A stretch of DNA of 64,000 bases from Anisakis pegreffii (taxonomy: Eukaryota > Nematoda > Chromadorea > Rhabditida > Anisakidae): assembly GCA_035041965.1 (NCBI GenBank), contig JAPYMA010000858.1:1-64000 (forward strand), given 5' to 3'. The notes beneath the pieces are model-generated. The model searched no databases. It was not told the origin of the DNA and worked only from the letters and a program-made list of their open reading frames with translations. This document shows, piece after piece, positions 37,725-51,739 of this stretch. Position numbers and translations under genes: made by a program. The number at the start of each line of letters is the position of its first letter. Positions within the stretch are counted from its first letter, which is position 1.

Positions 37725-38826
37725 TAACAATAAAACATAATCGAGGGTTTCTGAAACCATTATTTCCGTTTTATCGACTAAGGATTCTTTTATGAATGTG
37801 AGTGAGATTTTATGTTCAGCCGTGGATTACGCTAGTGCTTGAGACAAGCCTATCTTGTTTCGAATAATGAAGCAGCAATCAAATACAATTGACTTGGTTT
37901 TTGAAACAATGATAGAAATGGCAGTTAAGAGATAAATTTGATGCATTTTCGAGGGGAGAAAACAACGCTGTGTTCATGGCATTTCGTCTTGAAATATGCA
38001 AACGAACAAAAAGCGCTCATTGTTCTCCATTTTTTTTGGTAATTCGAAGTGGTCCTCATTCAGTTAAGACCCAAACATTACATCCCTCCTACCGCCACTT
38101 TCCTCCGCCTCTATGCATCAAATACTGAAATGAAATATCAATTTATAGGATGTACAGTCTTTGAGTTATTATTTCATCTTGCATGAAATGATGACATCTT
38201 TTTATTGTTATCCAGTGTCATCGACGCTTCTTCTTCCGTTTCAATTCACTATCAGTTATGGAAATACAACCCATCTTTCACAGTGCTAAACGTGTATCGA
38301 TAGTATCATTCATCTTGAAATTGTTCCAATCCTTGCTAAATAATCAAATTCCAGAGGATTTTTTTGCTCAGCAATAAATCTGAGGTCTGAGGACTACCGT
38401 CTCAACCAAAATTTTATCTGACAACTTAAGAATGCATTTGTACAATATCAAAATGCAATAAGCCAGTTTTGCAATCACTCCGATGGAGACCGTTTCATAC
38501 TCATAATAAAGTTGATTTTATTCGTCTTTCAAACCTAAGGATAACTGATAGTGAATGTTTATTCGAACATAATTTCTTTACAGATCCACTTTCTTTGTGT
38601 GCCATTGTTCCTTTTGAGAAAGAAACCATTATCGACTTTACATTACTGAATAGATTATTCTATAGACTGCTACGTAGAATTTTATTCGCAATTATAGCCG
38701 AAAGTAATAAATCAATGAAAATATGAAGCAGTGATGAACGTGTGATGAATATGGTTGAGGTAGAATCACAGCAAATTGTCAAATAATCAAAACAAGTAAT
38801 AGATTGGCCGCGATTGGCATTCAGTT
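37725..38826. other. Intergenic DNA before the cathepsin gene
   Basis: No supported gene. The ORF 38469-38726 (+) has no start context or recognised domain. Confidence 0.45.
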
Positions 38827-41800
38827 ATGTGCGATACGGAATGTTCCGTTCAGCAAACTCTTGTCGCTTGTGGTAAGTGACGTTATTAAATTGCTGTCTT
38901 TGTTGTTGTTATAATTACATTCATTTTGAGACACCCTCACCGTTCTTACATTGGGCATTAAATGAATTATTTCTCACACTCCTCTTCATGGAGTGATAAG
39001 ATGGCACTGAAGAAACTTCGGATTACATCACTCCTTTGAGCACTTGCTTTTGCGGCAATCATTGAAAAATGAATATTTCAGTCGAATTGCTCTTATTGTA
39101 CTGGATGTTTTCCTTCATAGAATGTTATGAAGGAATTATAAATTCATAAGTGAGCAGTTGTTATGCATAAATGGCATCTTAATAATATCATTTTATCTAA
39201 AGCAAACAAACATCGCTCGAAATTTGATACGAAAAGCAATACTTTTCTTCCAGTGGGGAATGTTTCTCTCATAATCATTATTCCTATGTTTGGTTTCATT
39301 GCCTCTTTAAACAATCATATGAAATGAGCACAAACTATCGAGTTTTTCGTTTCTCTTTAGCAGAATGAATGTGATGTTGTGGATGAGGCATTTGAGTGAA
39401 TTCAGAAAGAAACGGAAACAATGAACGAGACGGTGCGGCGTTTACAAGCGATGCAAGCGCTCTTGATGCAGTTATCATCACTAAAAAACGTCGAAAAAGG
39501 TTTTGGCAACGATCTAAACGTACTTCTTGTGCTGTTCTCATCATAATTGGTCTCGGAATAAGCCTACTCATAACAATTCTTGGTTGGTCGTCTCTATTCA
39601 TCAAGTTGATATATAATCACCACTCTTGTACGTAACGCTGTAGAGAAAGCACTGAATTGACATGAACACTTTTAATATGCATAATCGATCATTTCTCTAG
39701 AACATTTCATCGGAAGTCATTCTTTTTCAGCTAACATAAATGATAGTTTATTACGAAATGCATAAGCGAACAAACTGTAAAAAATGACTGGATGCATAAT
39801 GATTGAATAGTTGTTGGGTGAAACAGGATGTAATAAATGACTTCGGATGTTCATTTGAAAATTTCTCAAAGCACGTCATTTTATTGCTGAATGATTTCAG
39901 TTTGTATAATAAATGAAACAATTCGTTCAAGTTCCGGTGTGAGATATAACCGGAATCGACAGCGGCACTATCAAGATGATGATGATGTTGAATATCACAT
40001 GCGAATTGTCAACTATGTTAACAGTTTATCCAATTCCACTTGGAAGGTACTTTATCCAATCAAAATGAACTCATTTCGGAAATTGAGTATTTAAGAGTGA
40101 GCGCGCAAGCGACCTCCTTTATGATCAATTAAACGAATTGTCATTACAACTCAGTGGTTCCAGTGCCAGTCGGTGTACGAAAACCCAGGAAATCAGAGCA
40201 AACACATCTAGCTGAGCTTTACAACGTCTATCGTTTAATCATTAAGTAACCACTAAAAGGATTCAAAGAGATTTTCGATATTGTTTTACAAAACCAATCA
40301 TGCTTGAAAATTGTGTTTACGTCGCAAAAACTAGACCATTGCATGCACACAGTAACGGGCATGCTGCTGAAAAAAACCAGCTCCGCTGATCACTAATTGG
40401 CTAAAAATATTTTTTTCTGCTAAAAATGAATCGCCATCGCCGTTATCGCCGATAATTCAGCGGAAACTTTTCGCTGAAATTGCAGCTCATCCGAAAATGT
40501 AGCGAAAATTTCTCACTAAGACACCGCTTAGCAAAATTATTCCGCTAATCGCTACTTTCAACCCTTCCCTCAAAATTTGCAGCTGCACAATGTATTTCTC
40601 TGGGGTAAAGCTTTATTACGCCATTAAACAGTTCAAAATTTTAATTGAGTCATTCATCAACAGATAATCATTCCAACAATAAGCACCAGTCAGTAATAAG
40701 AACACAAACTTCGATATTCCATCAATGACAACAAAATTCAAAGATGAAAAACAGTGAGCGGGCAACAGCTCACATTACGCTTTCTCATTCCCTTTAGAGA
40801 ACATCAACAAGGTGAGGATTTCGTCTGAAATTCTGGATCGTTTAGACCTTATTGTATCGCTAAAGTATTGGGAAAAATAACTGCAGCTAGACTGAGGAAA
40901 ACCTCATCCAATGTGCCTTTTTGGACAAGAAATCAACCACCGCGGTTTCACATAGATCTCAGCAAAATTGGATATTTGATTTAGACATGGGAGGCTGCGC
41001 TGGTTCTACATATTTCGACATGCATACCTGAATTATGCTAAAAATTACAAGCATATGGCATGCTAGGTTATCTATACAATTGGATCAGAGACATTCTTAT
41101 AAACCATTTTATAATAGTACAAGTTACTGATTCGTTCAGTTCGTCAGAACACATCAATAGTAACGTTTCTCAGAGCTTTCTTCACTTTCTTACTAAAAAT
41201 CTTCCAGAGTGCTGTCTTCCAGACTCAATATGACTCATTTTCGCAGATGATGTTAAGGTCATCACGTTCTCCAACAATTCATAAACTATATTCAATTTCA
41301 TAAACCAATAGTCATCAAATTGGCTTTCACCGCTAGCTCCAGAACAGTTAGAATTGACTAGGATTAGTAGAGTAATCCGAATAATTAGCCCTTTCTACAT
41401 CCAGAACAAAGAATCAGCTCCCTCCTCATTCATTCAAGATCAAGGCAGAAGCAACCCAAGGTTGAAATACCATCATCACGTTTCCAGTATATATAAAAAA
41501 GCTAACGCCAGAGCATCAATCACACTGAGAACGTTCAACTTCGTTACATTATCCCTACTAACAATAAGCAAAGTACGTAACCCAATTTCGTCCACCTCAG
41601 AATATACCTCTCCCTCTTGGTCGTTCACGATCAATACGGTGATCGACGCTGCGTAAATGTTGTTAAAAGTTTCCGAAGAAGATATACACGTTTCGTCTAG
41701 AAGAGGTGACGTGGGAAGTTCAATAACGTATCCGAATACCAGGAGGAATTATCAATATTACGATTAGAAACTTCAGAACTGTGGAGATTTAAGTGCCAAT

Positions 41801-44800
41801 GACTGGTGATTTGATATGGAATCAGTGAACAATCTGTTTATCCTTGCGACGAAGCCATGTATTTCTATAGGAGAAATGAATGTGTTACTGTAGTATTTGT
41901 TACCAAGATGAACACATAGTTTGCAGGCAAAATACAATCGCTTTGCGTCGAGGATAAAGGAAACTCAACAAATGGATATAGGTGAAATGGCGCAGCTCGC
42001 TGATCACAATCAAAAGATGAATAATGAGCAGTTATTTGCTGATACTGAAACTCACTTGAGGGTAAGTTCAAACTTACTCTCCACATTTCTCTTACATTTA
42101 AACTGTCATCGAATGTTTTCAGCTGATTGTGAACTAAGGCCGTATATTAGCGATGCGCGCATTAGCACATCAAAACAGTTCTGATCAGTGTTGATGAGTC
42201 TGTACGATAACATTCGATGAATTGTGTATCGATAATAGAAAAGTTTGATAGTGTTGACATCACAAACACGCTGAGAAATGTTGACTCAATCAGTCGCTTC
42301 CAAATATTGCTTCCGTAAATTCATTTCTGCTCGTTTTGATCAGATTTTCTGATGATGACATGGTGATAACTGAGTGTATGCTCAGGAAAATTGTGTAAAA
42401 TGACATTCAAGTCGAATATCAGCGTAATGGAAGATAAGAAGGAATGGATGAAAAGAGGAATGAAAAACTAGGAAAAGTGCGTCTTACAGCACTAAATTCT
42501 CGTAATCGACGGATAAGTTAAGTGATATGAAGTAGGACTATAAAATTATCAACAGTTGATATCACGTAGGTGTTAAGGGTAAGAAAGTAGGAAGCAGTGG
42601 ATGGGAACGGATCGTACAAATTAAGCTAAAAAACATGATGAAAGGTGTATGTGTTTAAATTTCTTCCTGCTCTCGGACTATTCACTTCATCTTATCGGGC
42701 TTTGTGATTTTATTAGAGATGTGAGTCTGATTTGTATCGGTCAGATAGGTACAAATCGGACGTGCATCCTCAATTTGTATCGCTAACGCTATTGTCGAAC
42801 ATTTAGATCAGTCCGGATATAACAATCTATTTAATTGTAGGTTGAACGTCGTAGTTATTCCATTAACTCAATAATGATTTGAGGTTATACAAGTAAGCTT
42901 CGCTAAAGAGGAACCATATTGAAAACGTGGATTAAAAAAATTGCTTGCGAAATTCATTCGGTATTGATAATTTTTTTTCGAAATGACATTGGATCGAACA
43001 GTTTGCACGAATCGTGAAATTGTTTCCAGCAAGTTTTCGTAATGATTAATTAATGCTGGTCCTTTGCATCGTTGAATCGTTATTCAGGCGTTGAGACAGC
43101 ATTCGGTGACACTACCGAAAAATTTTGATTCACGTGAACGATGGCCATTGTGCTGGTCTGTACATCAAGTGGCAAATCAAGGTGGATGTGGCTCTTGTTG
43201 GGTTTGTACTGAGATTTTATCTTCTTTTTTTTGATTACTAAACGTAGTCAACAATTTCAGTGAGTGATCAATTATTTGAAAACTGCTAACTTCTACTCCA
43301 GTTGAGGATCATGTTTTTTAATTGCTTGAAAAAATATTTGTTTGCAAAGTGGGAATATAATAGGGGAAAGGGCGGATTTATTAGTGACAACCAACTTGTT
43401 GTGAGGTATTTGATACCAGAAAATTTGGAATGTTCGCCGCCGAAACACGGCATAGATAGGATTATATTGGCTGGTTTCAATATTGCGGAATCAGGCTCCA
43501 AATTCAGTCCTATTTCTCTGCTTCAAATTATTTTAAATGCGTGAGTATGAGAATTTCTAGGCAATGTCAGCTACCTCAGTTATGTCAGATCGTATATGCG
43601 TTGCTTCAAACTACACACTGCAATCGCAAGTCTCAGCGCAAGATTTAACTTCTTGTTGTACTGAATGCGGAGGGTAAATTCCTTTATTTCTTCGAACGTT
43701 TTCCTCCTATTTCGTTGCTCTGTTTAAGTGTGAATCATGAAATGCACCTCAATCGGTTGTGAGCACAATTAATAACCATCAATTTTTGCTTCGACGATTA
43801 AACCTTTACATCTTGATCGTACTATTTTTTTATTCAGCCTTTTTATTCATTTGATAACGTTCAGTTTGCTTTCTAATGAATCGATTGTGGTAATTGTGAA
43901 ACCTTGGTTGCAGTCTTTTGAGTAGTACTCCAGTGTCTCAGTAATTCAAACCTTCGTTCTGATATATTTCGTGAGCATTCGCCATTCACTAATTGCCGCA
44001 ATAACACTGATTCGTTTCCATAATACTAGTGCAGAGTAATGTCAGTTCATTGAACCAGAACAATGAATCCTACTTTTCCAGATGTCAAGGCTCTCATTGG
44101 GCTCTGTCAGCGTTTACACATTGGAAGGAGCATGGCATCGTTACTGGTTTGTGCTTGAATATTTTTTCTCGAGAAATTCAACTCGTTCCAGTATATTGTT
44201 GTGTGCGTTATACTGATGCAAGTATGAGCTGATGGTTCCACCTTTCGTGTAGGATCGTAAAATTGTTGAACCGGTGTATCTTCAAGTAACAGAGCACGTG
44301 AATATCGGAGCTTTTGATTCATGGAACATGGAAATACTCCGAGAGTGACGATAGATAAGTGAATGGAAGTACCAGAGAAAATCAAATTTATTAGGGGGCA
44401 CAAACCATTAAAATAGCACTTTCAAGGTGGCAATTATGGTAGTTCCGAAGGATGCAAGCCGTATGTCGTGCCAGCGGACTGTGGTATTCCATGTTCTGTG
44501 GAATTTTATCAGAAAGAGAATACACCGCACTGTGAGAAAAAATGTCAAGATCTATATGCAAAACAGTACGATGATGACCTAACCAAGGGTTCGTTTAGAA
44601 TTAATCAATATACTTAATCTCTTCACTATTACGCGTTCACTGTCCACTGCTTTTCATATTCGCTGCAGATATATCACAATAGGTCACCTGACACTCATAC
44701 AATTGATTTGGAGTATCATAATTTTGAAAAATACTTAAAAATGAACGAGGAACAGTGAGGAAAGGGTGATTGCTCTAATCAATGATATTTTCTGTGATCC

Positions 44801-46251
44801 TATTTTAATGACAAACGCATTATTACGTACGAAAGAACAAATCACGATTCTGGTTGACTAACCAATGTAGGGTCAATCAAATTGCTGCTAAAACTGAATG
44901 TACAAATGATGATGAACTATTGGTGAATTTGAGGCGCATCAGCATACTGGATTCGTGCGGACAAAGGAAGTAGTGAAACAACACCAATTATACAGTCAAC
45001 TATCCGGAAGATTATTCCTGAAAGTTAGTTCTGATATGATCAAATGTGTATTTTTCATCATACATTGTTTCAAAACAAGTTTTATAGTAGAACCATAAAT
45101 CCATGCAAGAGTTCAGTTGAAGGAAGCGAATTTCATTGCATGAAATATCATGAGCTGATAAGAAACAATGAATGACGAATACCTTTACTTCGTATAGTAA
45201 TTATTAATATTGAAAATTATAGTTTGATACTTCAACAACAAAATAACAATTTCATGATATCATGCATTTGAGAGGGGAGCTGAAGTTGAAAACCTCGACA
45301 GATATGTATACTTTTAGGTGACGCAGTTGAAATGCTTAAACGTGAAATATATTTGTATGGTCCGGTGCTTGCTTGTTTCACTGTTTACGATGACTTTCAA
45401 CACTACAGTTCGGGTGAGTTATTTCTTAGTGTCATACTGGGATATTTCAAAAATTTGATTGTTTTAGACAGCGAATTTCTACTCTAATGATCGCAAGTAA
45501 TGTTTTCGGAGAATAATTCACATAGTTAGCCCTAAAACTGATGGAATGATTTGAGAGTTGAAATCCATCGATGTTGAACACCAGAAATAGATGTGATGTT
45601 GAAAATACTGAGATAATTCGTTTTGAATATCTCAGTCGATTCATAAGTCTTTGGTTTCTAATCAGTTCAACCAGTATTCCATTAGCGGTTAGTCATCTGA
45701 TTAAGGTATTTATCAACCGTTCACGTTTCCTGGAGCGCAAGAACTGTACGGACATTGTGCGAAGCTGATTGGCTGGGGCGAAGAGAGCGATGAAAAATAC
45801 TGGCTTTATATGAACACATGGGGTCGTGACTGGGGAGAGTATGGTTCGATTGTCTCCTCACTTTCTGTTCATTTCATGAATGTTTCCATTTTTCGTGCAT
45901 TTATAGATTCGCTAACACGAGACTAGTTTTCAGACTGTCAATAGTTACCCGACAGTTGAATAAGCTTGTTAAGTATAACGGATGTTTCATTGTGAAGGTT
46001 TAGACTCAATTTATAACATATTGCCTGTGGTCCTCCCAGTCGGCATTTTGAAGCACTCGCATTCATGATGAATAAGATTTATCCATATGCACAAAAAACC
46101 GAAAAGAAACATTGTTCATCATAAATCAGCTCAGAATTTGATCGCAATGGTACCTTTTTGTAATGATTGGTGTTTTTAAGGTTTCTTCCGTATAACGTTA
46201 TCGGAAGCACCTGAAGAGGCAGTTGCCGGAATTGCGAAAGTAACGAAATGA
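38827..46251 (+). CDS. Membrane-anchored cathepsin B-like cysteine protease
   Basis: An 11-exon model gives 435 aa with every junction in phase: 38827-38872, 39406-39627, 39901-40046, 41927-42061, 43088-43201, 43561-43673, 44082-44146, 44427-44588, 45318-45413, 45706-45843, 46181-46251. The N terminus has a basic stretch (KKRRKRFWQRSKR), then a transmembrane segment of about 22 residues, giving a type II signal anchor instead of a cleaved signal peptide. The propeptide shows YVNSLSNSTWKAKYN, and the mature start is LPKNFDSRE. The catalytic Cys is in QGGCGSCW, His in GHCAKLIGWG and Asn in NTWGRDWG, so the triad is intact. Oddities: the occluding loop (44427 exon) lacks the adjacent His pair that gives cathepsin B its carboxydipeptidase activity, GCNGG reads CQGS, and the usual HCGIE near the C terminus is replaced by TLSEAPEE. 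This suggests an endopeptidase with altered specificity at a membrane. Confidence 0.85.
40790..41790 (+). mobile_element. Decayed non-LTR retrotransposon (reverse transcriptase relic)
   Basis: Fragments of a LINE reverse transcriptase follow one another in the + strand, broken by stops and frame changes. They are FRPYCIAKVLGKI (about 40839), a CAFLDKKSTT block (about 40914), YFDMHT where YLDFSKAFD is expected (about 41013), KLQAYGMLGYLYNWI, then LIFADDVKVIT (about 41238; the FADD catalytic motif). Later come HHVSSIYKKANARAS (about 41480) and a degenerate C-terminal part to about 41790. The order matches CR1/Jockey-type elements of helminths. It is dead, and no UTRs, poly(A) tail or target duplication were identified. 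It sits in the third intron of the cathepsin gene in the same orientation. Confidence 0.8.
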
Positions 46252-47089
46252 CGATGAGCATGGTTCATTGAAGAAAGCATTTAACTGTATATTATGTTAT
46301 GTTTTTAAATAACGGTGTTACTAATTTCATTCGCGTTCGCAAGTATTAATTCGTTTCGGACGACTTCGCTCAATGCGTTGAATGAATGTTCTTTTTTGTC
46401 GAGAGGCAATGTTTTTTGATCACTGCTCAGTGATTATTTGTATCACACTGAATCGACTCTCCAGCATTTCGTCCGAAAATTCAATTAATTTTTAAATGTT
46501 ATATGCGCGAAGACTCGCATTATTGTGATTAGCTTCTGTCTGTTACGAATGCGAATGTTTTCATGATTTGAAGGGAGCATCCCAACGATTAATACGTTAT
46601 TGTTTTATGAAATTGGGCGCGATTGCTTGAAGTATTGAAGCAAAATAATTTGATTATGAACGCTTCATTTCCAAATCACTTAGAGTTCGTCAAATGAGTT
46701 TGTTTTGATCGTTTCTCGAGAAGTGTACTGCTTACGCTAGATATGCATGCTTTTTGTAATTAGTTCACGATAAATATTATGTGTTTCGTACAATCTATTG
46801 AGATCATTTTTGAAACGACTGCTACTGCAGCTGTCATTATTGCACTCAATACTTGTGTAGTGTCACAAGGAAATCAATTACATAATCGATCCTTTATTGA
46901 GGTAGTATAGAATTTACATTTTGAAAAATATTACAAGTCATGTCAACTAAACATAGAAAGTCACTAAATGAAAATTTGTGAATTAGTTTTTTAATGTGAT
47001 CACAACATTAAGCAACATTATAATTACTATCACTGCTATTCAAAATGTTGTTATTACTGCGGCTATTAATTCTGATGTTGTTATTACTG
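46252..47089. other. Intergenic DNA between convergent genes
   Basis: No gene seen. The cathepsin gene (+) and the exchanger gene (-) converge here. TTTATT at 46893 is a candidate minus-strand poly(A) signal. Confidence 0.5.
46893..46898 (-). promoter_or_regulatory. Candidate poly(A) signal for the Na+/H+ exchanger
   Basis: AATAAA on the minus strand, about 190 nt past the stop at 47090. Confidence 0.35.
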
Positions 47090-50000
47090 TTACTCATAGT
47101 AATAGAACTTGTTTTTGGTGTGTTGCTTGAGATAATCCTTGAAATGAGGCGTTGTGCGCGACATGTCGGTATTCTCATCATGCACGGTTGCACGTAATTC
47201 GAGTTGAATAGTGATACACGACGTCTCATCTGCAATTCGAGCCTTAGGCATCAAAACACTGAATATGAAAATATTTTGCATGAGCGAATGTGCACTGATT
47301 CTTCGCGTTACCAGATTTGGTACAGAAGCTGTCAACGAATCGTTAAAATGAAACTTATATTTTGAAAGATAAACATAGCGAGTTCATACCATATTCGGGC
47401 CTTGCACACCAAGTATTGCTTCAATTCCAGCCATTATATCGTCCTGAGCCTGAGAGAAACCCACTTTTTGAGAACAAGGATTAGGGATCGATGAAGAATA
47501 TTTTAATCATGAAGTTGGAAAGAAGCATTGCATAGTTGAAGCATCTTCAATATGGAATTTCACTTGTGCACTGTTGTTCATCGAAATTCATTAAGAAAGA
47601 GATGTGAGTTCATCAAATGAACCATTAAATTTCTATTCCTTTCAAAAATACACAATATAATCTCCGATCGTTTTGAAGAAAAAAAAGATGAATATTTCTC
47701 ACATCACTAAGGAGCTGCTCAGTAACGGTTACTTCCCTTATCTCCTCTGTTTTGACATCAAGTAATTTCACGAGTGGTTTTATCGTAGTGCCCTGTAAAA
47801 AAATTCATTTGAGTGCAACGATTGGGATGAGTAATCAATTTATTTCAAATGAAATCTTACAGATTACGTGAGGTTCAGCGATCAATTTTGAACGGATGGC
47901 ACATGTGTGCAAATTAGCAGTCTCTTAATGGGAGATCGACTGCGTTCGCAATAACCTGTATGAATACAGTGAACGCAATTACGATCACTGTCGTTGAGAC
48001 GAACATATCCTTTGCTAAAACGACGTCTTTATCCAGTGTCATCGCAAGACCATAGCAAATCGCACCTCGAAGTCCGCCGTAAGACATTATGAACTGATCC
48101 ACCAAACGAATCTTTTCCACTCGATGGCGATTTGCAATATACGTCAGAACAAATGTACCTTCAAACACTGTTCTTATTGCAGTACCTTTTGCATGTATCA
48201 AGCTTGATCTTTGGCTTACTTAATGAAACACTTAATTTTAAAGTGTGAATTTCGGCGGATTATTTGATTGAAGATTTGTCGCCAAAAATCGATGACTCAT
48301 CAAATACGATTGACCAAATAAGTTTAAAAGAATGAAAATAGCCACCACTGACCAATGAAACGGCAAACTAAACATGCTGTCAAAGTAACTGCAGTGAATA
48401 TTATATCCCAGTTGTGTTTCTTTGAAACAGTTGATAGTCCCAGAAAAACGAAAATTATTGATTCACAGCTACAAAATCAAATGATCAGTAAATTCCGCAA
48501 TCTGGACATGAATATTCTCTGTCGGAATGAGGGATTTGAAGGGGATGTACGGATGCAAAGTGCTGCAGTATTTGGAAGATGTCATTAATTTGTGTTACTC
48601 TATTTGAACGAAATCCTGCCCTCACGTCAACATACTGACATCTAACAGATTTTGTCTCGTAACAATAAAATTCGCTAAATTAATTTGAATTTACAATTCG
48701 AAGTGATCTGGAGGTATTTTCCCACTTCAATGAACATCATCCCAAAACCAATCGGTAATGAACGCAAGCAATAAGCTTCGAATTCATTTTATCCAATCAG
48801 AAGCCACTCAGTTTTAAGAAAGCGGTAATTGACGGTTTGAAATAATGAGAATTATCTGAAATGGAAGGGTTATGAATGGTGACGTGCAATAAGAACGCCA
48901 CACGAAGGTGATCATAATTGAAGGATGATCAAGCAAATGATTCATGAGAAGAGAGAACGAAAGTGCACAGTGCTCAATTTGAGATCGCACCTTGACGAAA
49001 GAGTTTTAAGAAAGTAGGTGACAGTGACGAGTGATTTTTCGGACAGATTTCCTTTCACGAACCTTTTCATCATCAGTCCACACACAACGATCCTATAAAA
49101 ATAAGTACACTATGAGTGAATCATAAAAAATTGCATTGAGCAAATCAAGTCCTAGCCATGCGATGGGACTCTAATGAATGGCTCGGGTAAGCATGTGAAA
49201 TGAGCGCCCTCTTTATAGAACGTTCATTTTCCTTTGCAGATGAAGGCTATTTTTTGAATTGAGCGGATATTTGTCGATGTATTATATATTCGGTATTTTG
49301 AGAGTGCGAAAAGTTTTTGCGGTTCATATCTCTCTATGTGACTCTTTGCAGCAATGCTTCAATAAATAAAATGAACAACATTATTCAATGCAGCAGAAAG
49401 AACAATTATAGATTATGATAGAGTGTCACTTACGCGAGGATGCCTGACATATGAACACTCTCGGAAATGAGATATGCAAGATAAGGGAATAACAAGCATA
49501 TCATTGGTTGCACCACTTGCACTTTATTCGAGAACCTGAAAGAGGTTTTGTTGAGGATCGGAGAACGTAATCAGTGTGAGAGGATTTATTGTTTATGCTT
49601 TCGCTTATAATGCGAATAAAAAATGATGTGCTACGGTCGATAGAGTTTTTTGATATATTTCAGTTGATGCCCTCAACAAGGAAGTGAATAGCCAACAGAG
49701 CACATTATTTGATCATAACTCGATCAACTAACGAGTTAATGAAATGATGAAATTAGACCAACTGTTGAAGTCTCTCAACCGTAAGGAAATCGTATAAATT
49801 AATGAATATGGGAGACGACAACTAAATTTGATTGATGAACAATGATCACATGATCAGTTTGAACGCCAAAAAAAGTCACAATCACTGTTCATTGTGGAAA
49901 TAATGACTGAATTTGGAGTGGCTTTTTTCCTCAAAATAGATATTTATTTTGGAATATTCAATATTTATTTACACATTTCTCCTCGATAGGCCCTGAGTAT

Positions 50001-51739
50001 CGTCACTCTGCATTTCATATATGCAGTAAACGAAAAAATGTGAACGATAAGCTCAAAAGACGTTACACAAAATTAAAAGGATCATATCAGTTGGTTTGAG
50101 AAGGACATTATCGTATGGCTGGCATCTGTGCCGCATGCGACAGAATTACGTCAGTCAGTTACCGTGTTGTAAGTCCTGTGATAGCAGCCCAAAGCATGCC
50201 AATCGCTATACCTCCAAATACAACGAGGAAGAATGAGAGTGATGCCTTAACGAAGTCTTCCGTCTCCAAGTGTTCAGGTCCAATGCGAGCCATCGCACTA
50301 AGTGCATGGTAAAGAACCTCAGATAGTTTAAACACAATTAAATGTTTACTGCTTCTAAACATTAGTCGCTAAAGCGGAAAAGAAAAACGAATTGACTGGA
50401 ACTCAGATCAAAGGTTTGATCTCAGATCAAACCAATAAGAATGTGGAGCTGAGCAATCAAAAAACGTGAATGAAAAATACTTCTAAACATCGATTAAGAA
50501 AAAAACTGAATAATAAGACGATTTGTTTCATGAATATGAACTTCATGAACATGGAATTCAAAAACTAACAATGGTAACGGCATCGTTCAAGAGCGATTCT
50601 CCAAAAACACAAATATGAAGAAGTTTATTGACTTTGATTTCTTCGAAGACACTCAAAACTGCGACTGGATCAACAGCTGATATTAATGTAGCGAATAGAA
50701 GTAAATCGATAAACGGCACTAATCGCGAGTAATACGGTGAGAATAGATATAATACAATGCCTGCAATTGTCGTTTCTCCTCAATTCGAGCAATGAAAAGA
50801 TGTCAGAATCAACTTCTGAGGGTAACGTTGACGGAAGTCAGTGAAAATAAGCTTTTATTGAGAATTATAGAATTGAGATTATTGGGAAATTAATAGTGTG
50901 ATTATGATGATATTCGGTTAATGACATTACACAGATTCATTTGCATTTAAGAGCCAAATGTAATCAAATACCGATTGAAATTATATTCCACAGAGTTCCG
51001 ATTACCGCATATAGTGTTATCGTACCAATATTGCGAAAAAATTCTCTTCTCGGAAGAAAATATCCAGCTTCGAGAGCTATCGGGGGCAATAAATACAAAA
51101 AGAATAGATCTGAAACATTCATTCAAATCGCATAATTCGATCAAATTCCGTGATAGCTTAAATAATAGAAATGTTTTCTAAAAAATCAGAAAACAATTCG
51201 AAAGTTATATATCATAAAGTTTAATCAGAAAAGAATTTGAGCAGACCAAAGAATTCGCACCTGGATGAAGATAGAGTTCATGTGGCCAGAAACGATCCAA
51301 AACAGCGCCTGCTGCTAGACCGAGAACAACAAGAATCGCTGAATCAGGAAATAGTGAGGCAAAACGTTCATTTGAATGGAATACTGAAAATATAATCATA
51401 CCAACAATTTCACATAATTTGAATCACGTGATATCCTGCTGCATTTCATCACAATTCTATAGTTCTCTCATATAGGTTTCTTATTAATTCTTTCAACATA
51501 CGCATAGATTTCGTGGTATTTTTGATCAAAATAAGCAACCTCATTGTACAAACTTTATTCTGAAAGAACGTCCCAAACGGTCCGTCTGCCCACCTATATT
51601 CACATACGTTAACAATCACCAATTTTAGCGAGTACGATGCAGAACAGCCATATTGAAAGAATTAAAGGCGTCTTCACATCGTGCCATTCAAATTCCAATT
51701 GTATCCATTCGATCATCTCACGAATCTGTTCGCAATCTT
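47090..51739 (-). CDS. Na+/H+ exchanger (NHE/SLC9 family), 5' end unresolved
   Basis: Minus-strand exons, in order: 51620-51739, 51261-51383, 50972-51109, 50570-50760, 50163-50317, 49434-49535, 48991-49092, 48353-48468, 47956-48185, 47703-47792, 47390-47449, 47090-47353. They give 563 codons including the stop, and all internal junctions are in phase. Family landmarks in order are [49 protein letters not shown] (the region lining the ion path and amiloride site), [41 protein letters not shown] and [14 protein letters not shown]. These indicate an electroneutral plasma-membrane or endomembrane exchanger with 10-12 membrane helices. The cytosolic tail is short (about 140 residues after the last helix) and has no obvious long regulatory domain. 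The initiator and signal sequence are not certain. Confidence 0.88.

Noticed and set aside
40370..40600. Stretch rich in CGCTAA/CGCTGA words, considered as a tandem repeat
   Set aside because: Spacing is irregular and units are too short to define a period.
48355..48588. 77-codon plus-strand ORF
   Set aside because: It is antisense to the exchanger exon 48353-48468 and adjoining intron.
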